Assembly: GCA_963696675.1 (NCBI GenBank)
Contig: CAVOLM010000012.1
Coordinates: 35,355-99,354 of the forward strand
Direction of reading: 5' to 3'
Source of the DNA: DATBVX01 sp963696675
GTDB taxonomy: Bacteria; Pseudomonadota; Gammaproteobacteria; Steroidobacterales; Steroidobacteraceae
DNA length: 64,000 nucleotides
This document shows, in pieces, positions 1 to 8,539 of the stretch (positions are counted from its first letter, which is position 1; each line of letters begins with the position of its first letter). Under the pieces are notes generated by a model. That model saw only the letters and a list, made by a program, of their open reading frames with translations. It was not told the DNA's origin and searched no databases. The position numbers and the translations under genes are program-made.

Positions 1-710
1 ATGTGGGGCACGACCGGCATCGGCTACAACCCGGACAAGATCGCCAAGGCGTTCCCGAACGCACCCGTCGACAGCTGGTCGCTGGTTTACGAACCGGAGA
101 ATGCCTCCAAGCTCAAGGGCTGCGGTATCGCGGTGCTCGATTCGCCGTCCGAGATCACCATCGACGGTGCTCTCGTACCTCGGCAAGGATCCGAACAGCC
201 AGTCGCCTGAGGACCTGGCGCAGGTCGAGGCGAAGCTGCTGAAGATCCGGCCGTACATTCGCTACATCCACTCCTCGCAGTACATCAACGATCTCGCCAA
301 CGGCGAGATCTGCGTCGCCGTCGGTTACAGCGGCGACGTACTGCAGGCGCGCGATCGGGCCGAGGAAGCGAAGAACAATGTCGACGGTGAAGTATGCCGT
401 TCCGAAGGAAGGCACGATCATCTGGTTCGACATGATGGCGATCCCGAAGGACGCGCCGCACCCGAACAATGCGCACGCCTGGATCAACTTCATCATGAAG
501 CCCGAGATCGTGGGCGCCATCAGCAACTTCGTGAACTACGCCAACGGCAACAAGGAGTCGTTGCCGTTCGTGAACGATGACGTCAAGAACGATCCGGGTA
601 TCTATCCGCCGCCCGAGGTGAAGGCGAAGCTGTTCCCGGACCTCGCGGAGACGCCGGAGTTCACGCGTCTGCTGACGCGCACCTGGACGCGCTTCCAGAC
701 GGGGAAGTAA
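1..710 (+). CDS. potF: Polyamine (putrescine/spermidine) ABC transporter substrate-binding protein, 3' part, two frame breaks
   Basis: This is the C-terminal two thirds of a periplasmic PotD/PotF-type solute-binding protein; the 5' end lies outside the window. The protein is read in three successive frames: frame 1 to about position 170, frame 2 to about 385, then frame 3 to the TAA at 708-710. Recognisable family segments are MWGTTGIGYN, NYLGKDPNS-like SYLGKDPNSQSPED, AVGYSGDVLQARDRAEEA, and VPKEGTIIWFDMMAIPKDAPHP, which follow the usual PotF order without missing pieces. The gene heads an operon with potG, potH and potI. It would deliver putrescine or a related polyamine to the permease. 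The two +1 frame changes leave family residues intact on both sides, so base-calling indels are more likely than true decay. The exact polyamine cannot be told from this fragment. Confidence 0.85.
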
Positions 711-720
711 GCGACGAGAA

Positions 721-790
721 CCTGAGTCTCAGGCTTCGGACCGCGGGCGAGCACAGCCCGCGGCCACAGCCTGAGACCGACGCCTGAGGC
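721..790 (+). repeat. Nested inverted repeats (long hairpin) between potF and potG
   Basis: The potF-potG gap folds almost completely on itself. The outer arms GTCTCAGGC (726-734) and GCCTGAGAC (769-777) are perfect complements. The inner arms CCGCGGGC (741-748) and GCCCGCGG (756-763) enclose a 7-nt loop. A third copy of the CCTGAG motif follows at 781-787, and CCTGAGTCTCAGG (721-733) is itself a palindrome. There is no T-run, so this is not a classical terminator. Such hairpins after the binding-protein gene of ABC operons often stabilise that mRNA segment; this role is inferred here. Confidence 0.75.
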
Positions 791-797
791 CTCGCGC

Positions 798-1940
798 ATG
801 GCAAACTCGACGCGTTCCGAAAAGAAGATCGAGCCCTGGAACGATCCGCACGCCACGCCCTACGTGCGCATCGAGCGCATGACCAAGAAATTCGGTGATT
901 TCATCGCCGTGCACGATGTCTCGCTGAAGATCTATCAGGGCGAGATCTTCTGCCTGCTCGGCGGCTCGGGCTGCGGCAAGACCACGCTCCTCAGGATGCT
1001 CGCCGGTTTCGAGCTGCCCACCTCTGGAACCGTGTTCATCGACGGGGAGGACATGGCGGGGATACCGCCCTACGAACGGCCCGCGAACATGATGTTTCAG
1101 TCCTACGCGCTGTTTCCACACATGACAGTGGAAAAGAACGTCTCCTTCGGCCTGGAGCAGGAGGGCCTGCAGCGCGCCGAGATCCGCAAGCGTGTCGGCG
1201 ACATGCTCGAGATCGTCAAGATGGGTCCCTACGCCAAGCGCAAGCCGCACCAGCTCTCCGGGGGACAGCGTCAGCGCGTGGCGCTGGCGCGCTCGCTCAT
1301 CAAGCGGCCCAAGCTCCTGCTGCTGGATGAGCCGCTCGGGGCGCTCGACAGGAAGCTGCGCGAGCACACTCAGTTCGAGCTGGTCAACATCCAGGAGCAG
1401 CTCGGCGTGACCTTCGTGGTCGTGACGCACGATCAGGAAGAGGCGATGACGCTGGCCTCACGCATCGGGGTGATGAACCACGGTGAGATCGTGCAGGTGG
1501 GCACGCCCACCGACATCTATGAGTACCCGAACTCGCGCTTCGTGGCGGACTTCATCGGCTCGGTGAACATGTTCGAGGGTCGCCTGATCGAGGATGAGCC
1601 GGATCACGTGCGCATCGAATCCGAGGAACTGGGCGGCACGTTCTTTATCGATCACGGCGTGAGCTCGGCGCCCGGTGCCATTGTTTGGGTGGCGTTACGG
1701 CCAGAGAAGATCGCACTGTCGCGCGAAGCACCGCCAGGCACCGAAAATCGAGCACGCGCTACGGTGAAAGAAATAGCTTACATGGGCGACTTGTCCATTT
1801 ATCTGACACAGCTCACGAGCGGCAAGATGGTGCGCATCACCCAGCCGAACACGGTCCGGCACCCGGAGGACCGCATCACCTGGGATGAGCAGGTCTACCT
1901 GCATTGGCATCCGTCCAGCGGCGTGGTGGTCACCCAATGA
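798..1940 (+). CDS. potG: Polyamine ABC transporter ATP-binding protein PotG
   Basis: A cytoplasmic ATPase of 380 residues that powers polyamine import with PotH and PotI. The ABC domain covers about residues 25-250: Walker A GGSGCGKT at 55-62, Q-loop near 101, signature LSGGQ at 153-157, Walker B LLLLDEP at 173-179 and switch His in VTHDQ near 211. The C-terminal part (about 265-380) is a TOBE-type regulatory domain with VALRPEKIALS. Length matches PotG (377 in E. coli). The start follows the hairpin region and gives MANSTRSEKK, an N-terminal extension typical of PotG over PotA. It is followed by potH after 23 bp in the same operon. Intact frame. Confidence 0.95.
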   Translation: MANSTRSEKKIEPWNDPHATPYVRIERMTKKFGDFIAVHDVSLKIYQGEIFCLLGGSGCGKTTLLRMLAGFELPTSGTVFIDGEDMAGIPPYERPANMMFQSYALFPHMTVEKNVSFGLEQEGLQRAEIRKRVGDMLEIVKMGPYAKRKPHQLSGGQRQRVALARSLIKRPKLLLLDEPLGALDRKLREHTQFELVNIQEQLGVTFVVVTHDQEEAMTLASRIGVMNHGEIVQVGTPTDIYEYPNSRFVADFIGSVNMFEGRLIEDEPDHVRIESEELGGTFFIDHGVSSAPGAIVWVALRPEKIALSREAPPGTENRARATVKEIAYMGDLSIYLTQLTSGKMVRITQPNTVRHPEDRITWDEQVYLHWHPSSGVVVTQ

Positions 1941-1963
1941 TCAGGCGCTGGTGAAGGCGCTGC

Positions 1964-2968
1964 ATGGCGCGTAGCGCTTACCTCTCGCTCGGCGACCGCA
2001 TCAGCTACGCGCTGGCGCAGCTGATCGAGGGTGTAACGCACAGTTCACTGTATCTCTGGTCGCGACGCTGGCTGCGCAGTCGCGGTATTACGGGGCGCGG
2101 CTTCGTTATTGGCATTCCGTACCTCTGGTCGATCCTGTTTTTTGCGATCCCGTTCGTCATCGTTCTGAAGATCTCCTTCTCCGAGACCCAGCTCGCGATG
2201 CCGCCGTACGCGCCGCTCATCGAGTGGCTCGGCGAGCAGGCACTGGCGATCAAGCTGCACTTCGCCAACTTCACCTTCCTCCTGAAGGATCCGCTGTACA
2301 CGCGTGCATACCTGACCTCACTCGAGATCGCAGGTGTGTCGACAGTGTTCTGCCTCCTGATCGGCTACCCGATGGCCTACGGTATCGCCCGGGCTTCGCC
2401 CGAGTGGCGAAATGTCCTGCTGATGATGGTCGTGCTGCCCTTCTGGACCTCGTTCCTGTTGCGGGTCTATGCGTGGATCGGCCTGTTGCGCAGCAACGGC
2501 GTGATCAACAACGTGCTGATGGCCCTCGGCATCATCGATCAGCCCCTGGTGATGCTGCAGACCGAGTTCGCGGTCTATATCGGCATCGTCTACTCGTATC
2601 TGCCATTCATGGTGCTGCCGCTGTACGCGAATCTCGAGAAGATGGACCTGACGCTCCTCGAAGCGGCTGCGGATCTGGGTTGCCGGCCGACCAAGGCGTT
2701 TTTCAAGATCACGCTGCCCCTTTCGATGTCGGGCATCATCGCCGGGGCGATGCTGGTGTTCATCCCGGCCGTCGGCGAGTTCGTGATTCCGTCGCTCCTC
2801 GGCGGCCCGGACTCGCTCATGATCGGCAAGGTGCTGTGGAACGAGTTCTTCAACAATCGTGACTGGCCGGTGGCGAGCGCGGTCGCGATCGCAATGCTGC
2901 TGCTGCTGGTGGTGCCGATCATGGTGTTCCAGTATTTCCAGGGCCGGCAGATGTCGGTACATCGCTGA
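1964..2968 (+). CDS. potH: Polyamine ABC transporter permease PotH
   Basis: An inner-membrane permease of 334 residues, BPD_transp_1 type, with about six hydrophobic segments, the first near residues 50-70. The cytoplasmic EAA loop is visible as EAAADLGCRPTKAFFKITLP near residues 230-250, which docks with the PotG ATPase. It would form the translocation channel with PotI. The N-terminus is some 20 residues longer than E. coli PotH. Its TGA overlaps the potI ATG (TGATG at 2966-2970), so translation is probably coupled. Intact frame, confident family call. Confidence 0.94.
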   Translation: MARSAYLSLGDRISYALAQLIEGVTHSSLYLWSRRWLRSRGITGRGFVIGIPYLWSILFFAIPFVIVLKISFSETQLAMPPYAPLIEWLGEQALAIKLHFANFTFLLKDPLYTRAYLTSLEIAGVSTVFCLLIGYPMAYGIARASPEWRNVLLMMVVLPFWTSFLLRVYAWIGLLRSNGVINNVLMALGIIDQPLVMLQTEFAVYIGIVYSYLPFMVLPLYANLEKMDLTLLEAAADLGCRPTKAFFKITLPLSMSGIIAGAMLVFIPAVGEFVIPSLLGGPDSLMIGKVLWNEFFNNRDWPVASAVAIAMLLLLVVPIMVFQYFQGRQMSVHR

Positions 2969-3807
2969 TGCAGCGCCGCTCCTTCTTCGTCATCACCATG
3001 CTCGCGTTCGGGTTCGCGTTCCTGTACGTCCCGATCCTGTCCATGGTGGTGTTCTCCTTCAATGCCTCGAAACTGGTTACCGTGTGGGCGGGTTTCTCCA
3101 CCAAGTGGTACGCGGCGCTGTTCCACGACTCGCAGATGCTCAACGCCGCGAAACTGAGCATCAAGATCGCGAGTCTGAATGCGACCGGCGCGGTCATTCT
3201 TGGCACTGTGGCCGGACTGGTGCTGGCGCGCTTCGGTCGCTTCAAGGGGCGGACCCTCCTGTCCGGGATGACGACCGCGCCGCTGGTGATGCCAGAGGTC
3301 ATCACCGGCCTCTCGCTGCTGTTGCTGTTCGTGGCGATGGAGCAGGCTTTCGGCTGGCCCCAGGGTCGCGGCGTCACGACCATCACGCTGGCACACATCA
3401 CCTTCTCGATGGCCTACGTCACCGTCGTGGTTCAGTCGCGTCTGACTACCTTCGACGAGGCGCTGGAAGAGGCCGCGATGGACCTGGGCGCGCGCCCGGC
3501 AAAGGTGTTCTTCGTCATCACGCTGCCGATCATCCTGCCAGCGATCATTTCGGGATGGTTGCTCGCATTCACGCTCTCGTGGGACGATCTGGTCATCACG
3601 AGTTTCGTTTCCGGTCCGGGCTCGACCACGCTGCCCATGCTGATCTTTTCGAAAGTTCGTCTCGGTGTGAGCCCCGACATCAATGCGCTTGCCACCATAC
3701 TGGTGCTGATCGTGACCGTCGGGATCGTGGCCTCGGCCCTGTGGATGCAGCGCCAGGAGCGTATCCGGCAGCGCGACGTCCAGATGGCGCTCGCAGCGAA
3801 TGAATAA
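2968..3807 (+). CDS. potI: Polyamine ABC transporter permease PotI
   Basis: The second permease subunit, 279 residues (E. coli PotI 281), with an N-terminal membrane segment (about residues 7-30) and the EAA loop EEAAMDLGARPAKVFFVITL near residues 165-184. It pairs with PotH in the inner membrane, and the ATPase PotG drives the pair. The start codon overlaps the potH stop, and the ppgK-like gene begins 5 bp after its stop, so all belong to one transcript. Nothing irregular is visible. Confidence 0.94.
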   Translation: MQRRSFFVITMLAFGFAFLYVPILSMVVFSFNASKLVTVWAGFSTKWYAALFHDSQMLNAAKLSIKIASLNATGAVILGTVAGLVLARFGRFKGRTLLSGMTTAPLVMPEVITGLSLLLLFVAMEQAFGWPQGRGVTTITLAHITFSMAYVTVVVQSRLTTFDEALEEAAMDLGARPAKVFFVITLPIILPAIISGWLLAFTLSWDDLVITSFVSGPGSTTLPMLIFSKVRLGVSPDINALATILVLIVTVGIVASALWMQRQERIRQRDVQMALAANE

Positions 3808-3811
3808 GTAG

Positions 3812-4543
3812 ATGATCCGTCTCGGGTTCGATGTCGGTGGCAGCTCCATCAAGGGCGCCCCGGTGAATGTCGCTTCGGGCGACCTGGTTCAGGTGCCCGC
3901 CACGATCCAGACACCCCAGCCCGCCACACCCATGGCCGTGGCCGATGCAATCGCCGGGTTGACTGCGCAATTGGACGCGAATGGCCCCATCGGGGTCGCG
4001 GTACCAAGCGTGGTAAAGGCCGGGGTCACCTGGACCGCCGCCAACATTGCTGACAGCTGGATCGGTGCACCTGCGCAAGCCGTCATTGCCAAGCGCCTCG
4101 ATCGACCGATCACGCTCCTGAACGATGGCGACGCGGCAGGAATCGCCGAAATCGAGCTTGGCGCGGGGCGCGGCCGCCGTGGCACGGTGATGGTCCTGAT
4201 TTTCGGCACCGGTATTGGTACGGCCCTGTTCATCGACGGCAAACTCCTGCCCAACACGGAACTCGGTCACCTGGAGGTCGGCGGCGTCGAAGTCGAGCAC
4301 CATGCTTCGGGTCGTACCCGAACCGTCGAGAAGCTCGATTGGCGCAAGTGGGCGGGCCGCGTGAACCCGGTGCTGGCTGCGTATCAGACGCTGTTCTGGC
4401 CGGATCTGTTCATCATCGGCGGGGGAGTGACCGAACATTTCTCCCAGTTTGCCGCCCTCCTGAAGTCCCGGGTCGAAATTCAGCCGGCGCGCTTTCGAGC
4501 GCACGCTGGCATCGTGGGTGCTGCCCTCGCAGCCAACCACTGA
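3812..4543 (+). CDS. ppgK: Polyphosphate glucokinase (ROK family)
   Basis: A 243-residue cytoplasmic sugar kinase of the ROK family. Phosphate-binding GFDVGGSSIKGAPV at residues 5-18, the catalytic region LLNDGDAAGIAE around residues 103-114 (Asp105 is the likely base), GTGIGTALFIDG at 132-143 and PNTELGHLEVGG at 147-158 are the marks of polyphosphate-dependent glucokinases (PpgK), which phosphorylate glucose with inorganic polyphosphate and often ATP. The length fits the short PpgK group. It starts 5 bp after potI, an unusual place for this gene; linkage to polyamine uptake may be only co-transcription. Strict polyphosphate use is inferred from family resemblance. Confidence 0.85.
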   Translation: MIRLGFDVGGSSIKGAPVNVASGDLVQVPATIQTPQPATPMAVADAIAGLTAQLDANGPIGVAVPSVVKAGVTWTAANIADSWIGAPAQAVIAKRLDRPITLLNDGDAAGIAEIELGAGRGRRGTVMVLIFGTGIGTALFIDGKLLPNTELGHLEVGGVEVEHHASGRTRTVEKLDWRKWAGRVNPVLAAYQTLFWPDLFIIGGGVTEHFSQFAALLKSRVEIQPARFRAHAGIVGAALAANH

Positions 4544-4550
4544 GCGCTAC

Positions 4551-5705
4551 ATGCTGTTCTCTTCCAAGCTTCCCGATGTAGGAACGACGATCTTCACCGT
4601 CGTGACGCAGCGCGCGCAGGAACTGGGCGCCATCAACCTCGCGCAGGGCTTTCCCGATTACGACATCGCGCCGGAGCTCTGCGATCTGCTCGACAAGCAC
4701 GTGCGGGCCGGACGTAATCAGTACGCGCCCATGATGGGCGTACCGGAGCTGCGACAGGAGATTGCACGCAAGCTCGAGCGAACCCAGGCAGTCAGAGTGG
4801 ATCCGGACCAGGAAATCACCGTCACTGTTGGAGGAACGGAGGCGCTGTTTTCGGCCGCAAGCTGCTGCATCGCTCCGGGTGATGAGGCGATCGTGTTCGA
4901 TCCCGCCTATGACTCCTACGATCCGGCTGTGCGTCTCGCCGGCGGGCGTTGCATCCACGTGCCACTCGAGCTACCCGGCTTCGACATGCCGTGGGAACGG
5001 TTGAAGTCGGCGCTGTCGCCGCGCACCCGGCTTCTCATCCTCAACAATCCCCACAACCCTGCGGGCAGAGTGCTGGAGCGGGGCGATCTCGATACTCTCG
5101 CGCAGCTGCTGCGGGGTACGAATGCGCTCCTGCTGTCGGACGAGGTTTACGAACACGTAGTCCTCGACGGCCGCCAGCATGTTTCGGTGTTGAGTCACCC
5201 GGAGCTGAGAGCCCGCGCGTTCGCCGCGTTCTCCTTTGGCAAGACGTTTCACGCCACCGGCTGGCGGCTCGGCTACTGTGTCGCGCCCGCCTCGCTGACC
5301 AGCGAATTCCGCAAGGCGCACCAGTTCAATACCTTCGCGGTCTTCACGCCCGTTCAGCATGCGATCGCGGAATACCTGCGCAGCTTCCCGCAGCGCATCT
5401 CGGAGCTGCCTGAATTCTTTGGCCGCAAGCGTGACCTGTTCTGCGGATTGCTGGAAGGTTCAGGTTTCCGCTGGACGCCCGCGCAGGGAACGTACTTTCA
5501 GCTTCTGGACTTCTCGGCGCTGAGCGGCGAGGACGATATGGCCTTCGCCGACCGGCTGCTGCGCGAAGCCGGCGTCGCAACCATTCCGCTCGCGCCGTTC
5601 TATCAGCATCCGCCTAAGCTCACGGTAGTGCGTTTCTGCTTCGCCAAGCGCGATGAGACCCTGCGGCAAGGCGCCGGGCGTCTGCGCCAGTGGTGCAACA
5701 GGTGA
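4551..5705 (+). CDS. Methionine/kynurenine-type aminotransferase (YbdL-like, PLP fold type I)
   Basis: A 384-residue class I/II aminotransferase. The PLP lysine is Lys231 in FSFGKTFHATGWRLGY, the cofactor-binding Asp is Asp197 in LLSDEVYEHV, and NNPHNPAGRVL (about 165-175) carries the usual Asn. INLAQGFPDYD near the N-terminus is characteristic of the YbdL/KAT II-like methionine and aromatic amino acid aminotransferases, which move the amino group to a 2-oxo acid. The ATG at 4551, 7 bp after ppgK, gives MLFSSKLPDVGTTIF, the typical family start; upstream in-frame codons overlap ppgK and look wrong. Last gene of the pot transcript. Amino-donor preference cannot be read from the sequence. Confidence 0.88.
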   Translation: MLFSSKLPDVGTTIFTVVTQRAQELGAINLAQGFPDYDIAPELCDLLDKHVRAGRNQYAPMMGVPELRQEIARKLERTQAVRVDPDQEITVTVGGTEALFSAASCCIAPGDEAIVFDPAYDSYDPAVRLAGGRCIHVPLELPGFDMPWERLKSALSPRTRLLILNNPHNPAGRVLERGDLDTLAQLLRGTNALLLSDEVYEHVVLDGRQHVSVLSHPELRARAFAAFSFGKTFHATGWRLGYCVAPASLTSEFRKAHQFNTFAVFTPVQHAIAEYLRSFPQRISELPEFFGRKRDLFCGLLEGSGFRWTPAQGTYFQLLDFSALSGEDDMAFADRLLREAGVATIPLAPFYQHPPKLTVVRFCFAKRDETLRQGAGRLRQWCNR

Positions 5706-5754
5706 CCGAGGGGAGGCCCGTGGTGAGCGCGCGCGAAGCAAACCTGCAATCACC

Positions 5755-5785
5755 GCTCGCGGTGTCGCGAGCACACCGCTAGCGG
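5755..5785. terminator. Hairpin between convergent genes (weak bidirectional terminator candidate)
   Basis: GCTCGCG (5755-5761), loop GTGT, and CGCGAGC (5766-5772) form a perfect 7-bp stem, followed by the palindrome CCGCTAGCGG (5776-5785). It lies between the aminotransferase (+) and the acyl-CoA dehydrogenase (-), where a two-way terminator is expected. There is no T-run on either strand, so intrinsic termination is uncertain. Confidence 0.4.
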
Positions 5786-5786
5786 G

Positions 5787-6950
5787 TCAGCGCAGTCCCG
5801 TCTCTTGGCGCGCGATGACGAGGCGTTGGATCTCGCTGGTGCCTTCGTAGATCTCCGTGATCTTGGCATCACGGAAGTAGCGCTCGAGGGGCATCTCCTT
5901 GCTGAAGCCCATGCCGCCGTGAATCTGCACCGCCTGATGGGTGATGTACATCGCGGCCTCCGAGGCGAACAGCTTGGCGGTGCTGGCCTCGAGCGTGTTA
6001 CGCCCGCCTGCGATGGCGGCCTCACGCTTGTTCCAAGCCGCGCGGTAGGTCAGCAGGCGTGAGGCCTCGAGCCGGCATTTCATGTCGGCAAGCTTCGCCT
6101 GGATCATCTGGAACGTGCCGATCGGCGCGCCGAATGCCTCTCTCTCGCGGGCGAACTGCACCGAGGCCTCATAGGCGGCGCGCGCGATGCCGGTGGCCTG
6201 GGCGGCGATTCCGACGCGCCCCGCGTCGAGGATCGTCATGGCGATGAGAAAGCCCTGGCCTTCCTCGCCGAGGCGATTCTCGACCGGACACCGGTAGTCC
6301 ACGAATTCGACCTCGCAGGTCGCTGAGGCTCGGATGCCGAGCTTGGGCTCAGTCTTGCCGCGGACGTAGCCGTTTTGCTTGGTATCAATGATGAAAGCCG
6401 TGATGCCCTTGGCTTTCTTCTCCGGCTGAGTGGTCGCAAACAGGACCATGTAGCGCGCGACGGGGCCCGAAGTGATCCACGACTTCTTGCCGTTGATCAC
6501 GTAGTGCGTGCCGTCCTTCGAGAGGACAGCGCGCGTGCGCATGGCGCTCGCATCGGAACCGGACTGTGGCTCGGTGAGTCCGTAGCAGCCGACCTCCTTG
6601 CCGCTGGCAATCGGGGTGACGTACTCGCGCTTTTGTCGCTCGGTCCCGAATTGCAGGATGCCGTTGCAATAGAGCGAGTTGTTCACCGAAACGATGGTCG
6701 AATGCGCGGCATCGGCCGCGGCGATCTCTTCCATGACCAGCACGAAGCTGAGCGGATCGAGCCCGGCACCACCGTATTCCTCGGGCACCTCGATGCCCAT
6801 GAACCCGAGCTCGCCCGCCGTGGCGATGGTGGCCGACGGAAACTCGCCGCTCGCGTCATGCCGCGCGGCAATGGGCACGATCTCGTTCTGCGCGAACTCG
6901 CGCGCCGCCGCCTGGATCATCAACTGCTCATCGGTGAATCTAAAGTCCAT
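5787..6950 (-). CDS. Acyl-CoA dehydrogenase
   Basis: A 387-residue FAD-dependent acyl-CoA dehydrogenase, which oxidises an acyl-CoA thioester at the alpha-beta bond and passes electrons to ETF. The N-terminal helical domain begins MDFRFTDEQLMIQAAAREFA. The middle beta domain has CYGLTEPQSGSDASAM and WITSGPVA. The C-terminal domain carries the catalytic base Glu near residue 369 in IYEGTSEIQR. The size and the C-terminal position of the Glu fit short- or branched-chain enzymes (butyryl, isobutyryl or 2-methylacyl); chain length is not decidable here. It stands alone, convergent with the aminotransferase and divergent from the PLP lyase. Confidence 0.92.
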   Translation of the reverse strand: MDFRFTDEQLMIQAAAREFAQNEIVPIAARHDASGEFPSATIATAGELGFMGIEVPEEYGGAGLDPLSFVLVMEEIAAADAAHSTIVSVNNSLYCNGILQFGTERQKREYVTPIASGKEVGCYGLTEPQSGSDASAMRTRAVLSKDGTHYVINGKKSWITSGPVARYMVLFATTQPEKKAKGITAFIIDTKQNGYVRGKTEPKLGIRASATCEVEFVDYRCPVENRLGEEGQGFLIAMTILDAGRVGIAAQATGIARAAYEASVQFAREREAFGAPIGTFQMIQAKLADMKCRLEASRLLTYRAAWNKREAAIAGGRNTLEASTAKLFASEAAMYITHQAVQIHGGMGFSKEMPLERYFRDAKITEIYEGTSEIQRLVIARQETGLR

Positions 6951-6981
6951 GGATTAGTCCGCGCGGTAAGAGGCCGCACAT

Positions 6982-6987
6982 TATAAT
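6982..6987 (+). promoter_or_regulatory. Perfect -10 hexamer upstream of the PLP enzyme
   Basis: TATAAT stands 10 bp before the ATG at 6998 in an otherwise GC-rich 47-bp divergent gap. Transcription from it would begin within a few bases of the start codon, giving a leaderless or nearly leaderless mRNA. I see no good -35 at the right distance (about 6959-6964). Confidence 0.4.
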
Positions 6988-6997
6988 CTGCCGAGCC

Positions 6998-8164
6998 ATG
7001 AAAAAGCCCACGCGCGTCAACCATCCGCCACAGGTCGAGCTGCCGCCTGACAACCACTCGCTCGTGGCGCCGATCTACCAGTCGGTCAAGTTCGAGTTCG
7101 ATACCACCGAGGAGACGCAGCGCAATCTGCGCGGCGAGCGACCCGGCTTCTTCTATTCGCGCCGCTCCAATCCGACACTGAGGCAGCTGGAAATGCTCCT
7201 CGCGGAGTTGCAGGGGCGCGATGAGGCATTGGTGACGAGTTCGGGCGTGGCGGCTATGGGGCATTGCCTGCTGGCGCTGCTCAAGCAGGGCGATCATGTG
7301 TTGTGTTTCATTGACTCCTACCCGTCGACACGGCATCTGATCAGGCGCCTGCTCGGGCGCTTCGGCGTCGGCCACACGATGCTGTCGATCGAGGATCTCG
7401 ACGGTGCCGAGCAAACGCTGGCGCAGAAGCCAACCCGCCTGGTCATGTTCGAAAGCCCGACAAATCCCGTCACCAAGGTTGCAGATATCGAGCGCCTGAC
7501 ACGGGCCGCGCGCGCACACGGGGCGCTGACAGTGCTCGATAACACGTTCGCCGGCCTTCATAACCACGGCCAGTACGATGTCGATATATTCGTGCACAGC
7601 CTGACCAAGTACGCCTCTGGGCACGGCGACGTCATGGGTGGCGCGGTGGTAGCGCGAACTGAGCTGATCAAGGCGATGCGGACCGACTTCGTTACCCTGG
7701 GCGCGTTCCTTGATCCGCATGCAGCATTCCTGATTTTGCGTGGCTTGAAGACGTACTTCCTGCGTTGTCGCGAGCAGGCCGCGAACGCGATGCAGGTCGC
7801 GCGATTTCTCGCCGGGCATGCGCAGGTCGCGCGGGTTTTCTATCCGGGTCTGGAGACCCATCCGCAGCACGCGCTGGCTCGCGCGCAGATGCACGATTTC
7901 GGCAGCATCGTCAGTTTCGACATCCGGGGTGGCGCGGAAAGCGGCCGCCGCTTTGCCGATGCAGTGCGCCTGTTCGCCACGGCGGCGAGCCTGGGCTCAA
8001 CCGAATCGCTGGTGATGCCGCCGCAGCTGCTGCGCAACCGCGACCTGAGTGCCGCGCAGGCCGCGCTTTCAAGTGTTTCGGATAGTACCGTGCGGCTCTC
8101 AGTTGGCATCGAAGATCCTGAGGACCTGATTGCGGACCTGCGTCAGGCGCTTGAACTCTCCTGA
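6998..8164 (+). CDS. Cys/Met metabolism PLP-dependent enzyme (trans-sulfuration family)
   Basis: A 388-residue fold-type I PLP enzyme of the cystathionine synthase/lyase and sulfhydrylase superfamily. PLP Lys204 lies in HSLTKYASGHGDV, LDNTFA (180-185) holds the cofactor Asp, and YSRRSNPTLRQLE (53-65) is the family's phosphate-binding segment. The glycine-rich TSSGVAAM (80-87) is also typical. Family members act as cystathionine gamma-synthase, beta/gamma-lyase, or O-acylhomoserine sulfhydrylase; neighbours do not decide between these. No other methionine or cysteine biosynthesis gene is adjacent. The start is set by the strong -10 box just upstream and the family-like N-terminus. Confidence 0.85.
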   Translation: MKKPTRVNHPPQVELPPDNHSLVAPIYQSVKFEFDTTEETQRNLRGERPGFFYSRRSNPTLRQLEMLLAELQGRDEALVTSSGVAAMGHCLLALLKQGDHVLCFIDSYPSTRHLIRRLLGRFGVGHTMLSIEDLDGAEQTLAQKPTRLVMFESPTNPVTKVADIERLTRAARAHGALTVLDNTFAGLHNHGQYDVDIFVHSLTKYASGHGDVMGGAVVARTELIKAMRTDFVTLGAFLDPHAAFLILRGLKTYFLRCREQAANAMQVARFLAGHAQVARVFYPGLETHPQHALARAQMHDFGSIVSFDIRGGAESGRRFADAVRLFATAASLGSTESLVMPPQLLRNRDLSAAQAALSSVSDSTVRLSVGIEDPEDLIADLRQALELS

Positions 8165-8179
8165 TCGGTGGAGAACCCG

Positions 8180-8530
8180 ATGACACGCAAAGCCGAATCG
8201 GAAGCGAGTAACCAGTCTTCTCACCCGTTCAACCGCAAGTATTTTCGCGGTGTTCGCCTGGCGTGCACGCTGCTCGCGGGGGGACTCATCATCGGCATTC
8301 TCGGCTATCACTTCATCGCGGAGCTCGAGTGGATCGATGCGCTGCTCAACGCCGCGATGATCTTGACGGGAATGGGTGAAATCGATCCGCTCACATCGAA
8401 CGGCGCGAAGATTTTTGCGTCGCTGTATGCACTGTTCTCGGGGATCGTGTTCCTGACTGCGGCTGGCGCCATCCTTGCGCCAATGTTTCACCGCGTGCTG
8501 CAGCGGTTTCACCTCGAGTCCGGCAAGTAA
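8180..8530 (+). CDS. Small two-helix membrane protein resembling an ion-channel pore module
   Basis: A 116-residue protein with two hydrophobic segments (about residues 31-50 and 78-101) separated by a short amphipathic stretch and the motif ILTGMGEIDPLTSNGAKIFA. The order outer helix, short pore-like helix, glycine loop, then KIFASLYALFSG inner helix resembles the 2-TM potassium-channel pore, in which the loop would be TVGYGD. Here the filter reads TGMGE, so potassium selectivity is doubtful. I know similar uncharacterised proteins in proteobacteria with GMGP(V/I)D in this place. The ATG at 8180 is preferred over the GTG at 8168 because GGTGGAG lies just upstream of it. The gene begins 15 bp after the PLP enzyme. 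Function unknown. Confidence 0.7.
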   Translation: MTRKAESEASNQSSHPFNRKYFRGVRLACTLLAGGLIIGILGYHFIAELEWIDALLNAAMILTGMGEIDPLTSNGAKIFASLYALFSGIVFLTAAGAILAPMFHRVLQRFHLESGK

Positions 8531-8539
8531 CCCCGGCGG

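Noticed and set aside
2590..3852. A 420-codon frame on the minus strand opposite potH and potI
   Set aside because: Antisense shadow rich in His, Arg and Gln; potH and potI are certain on the other strand.
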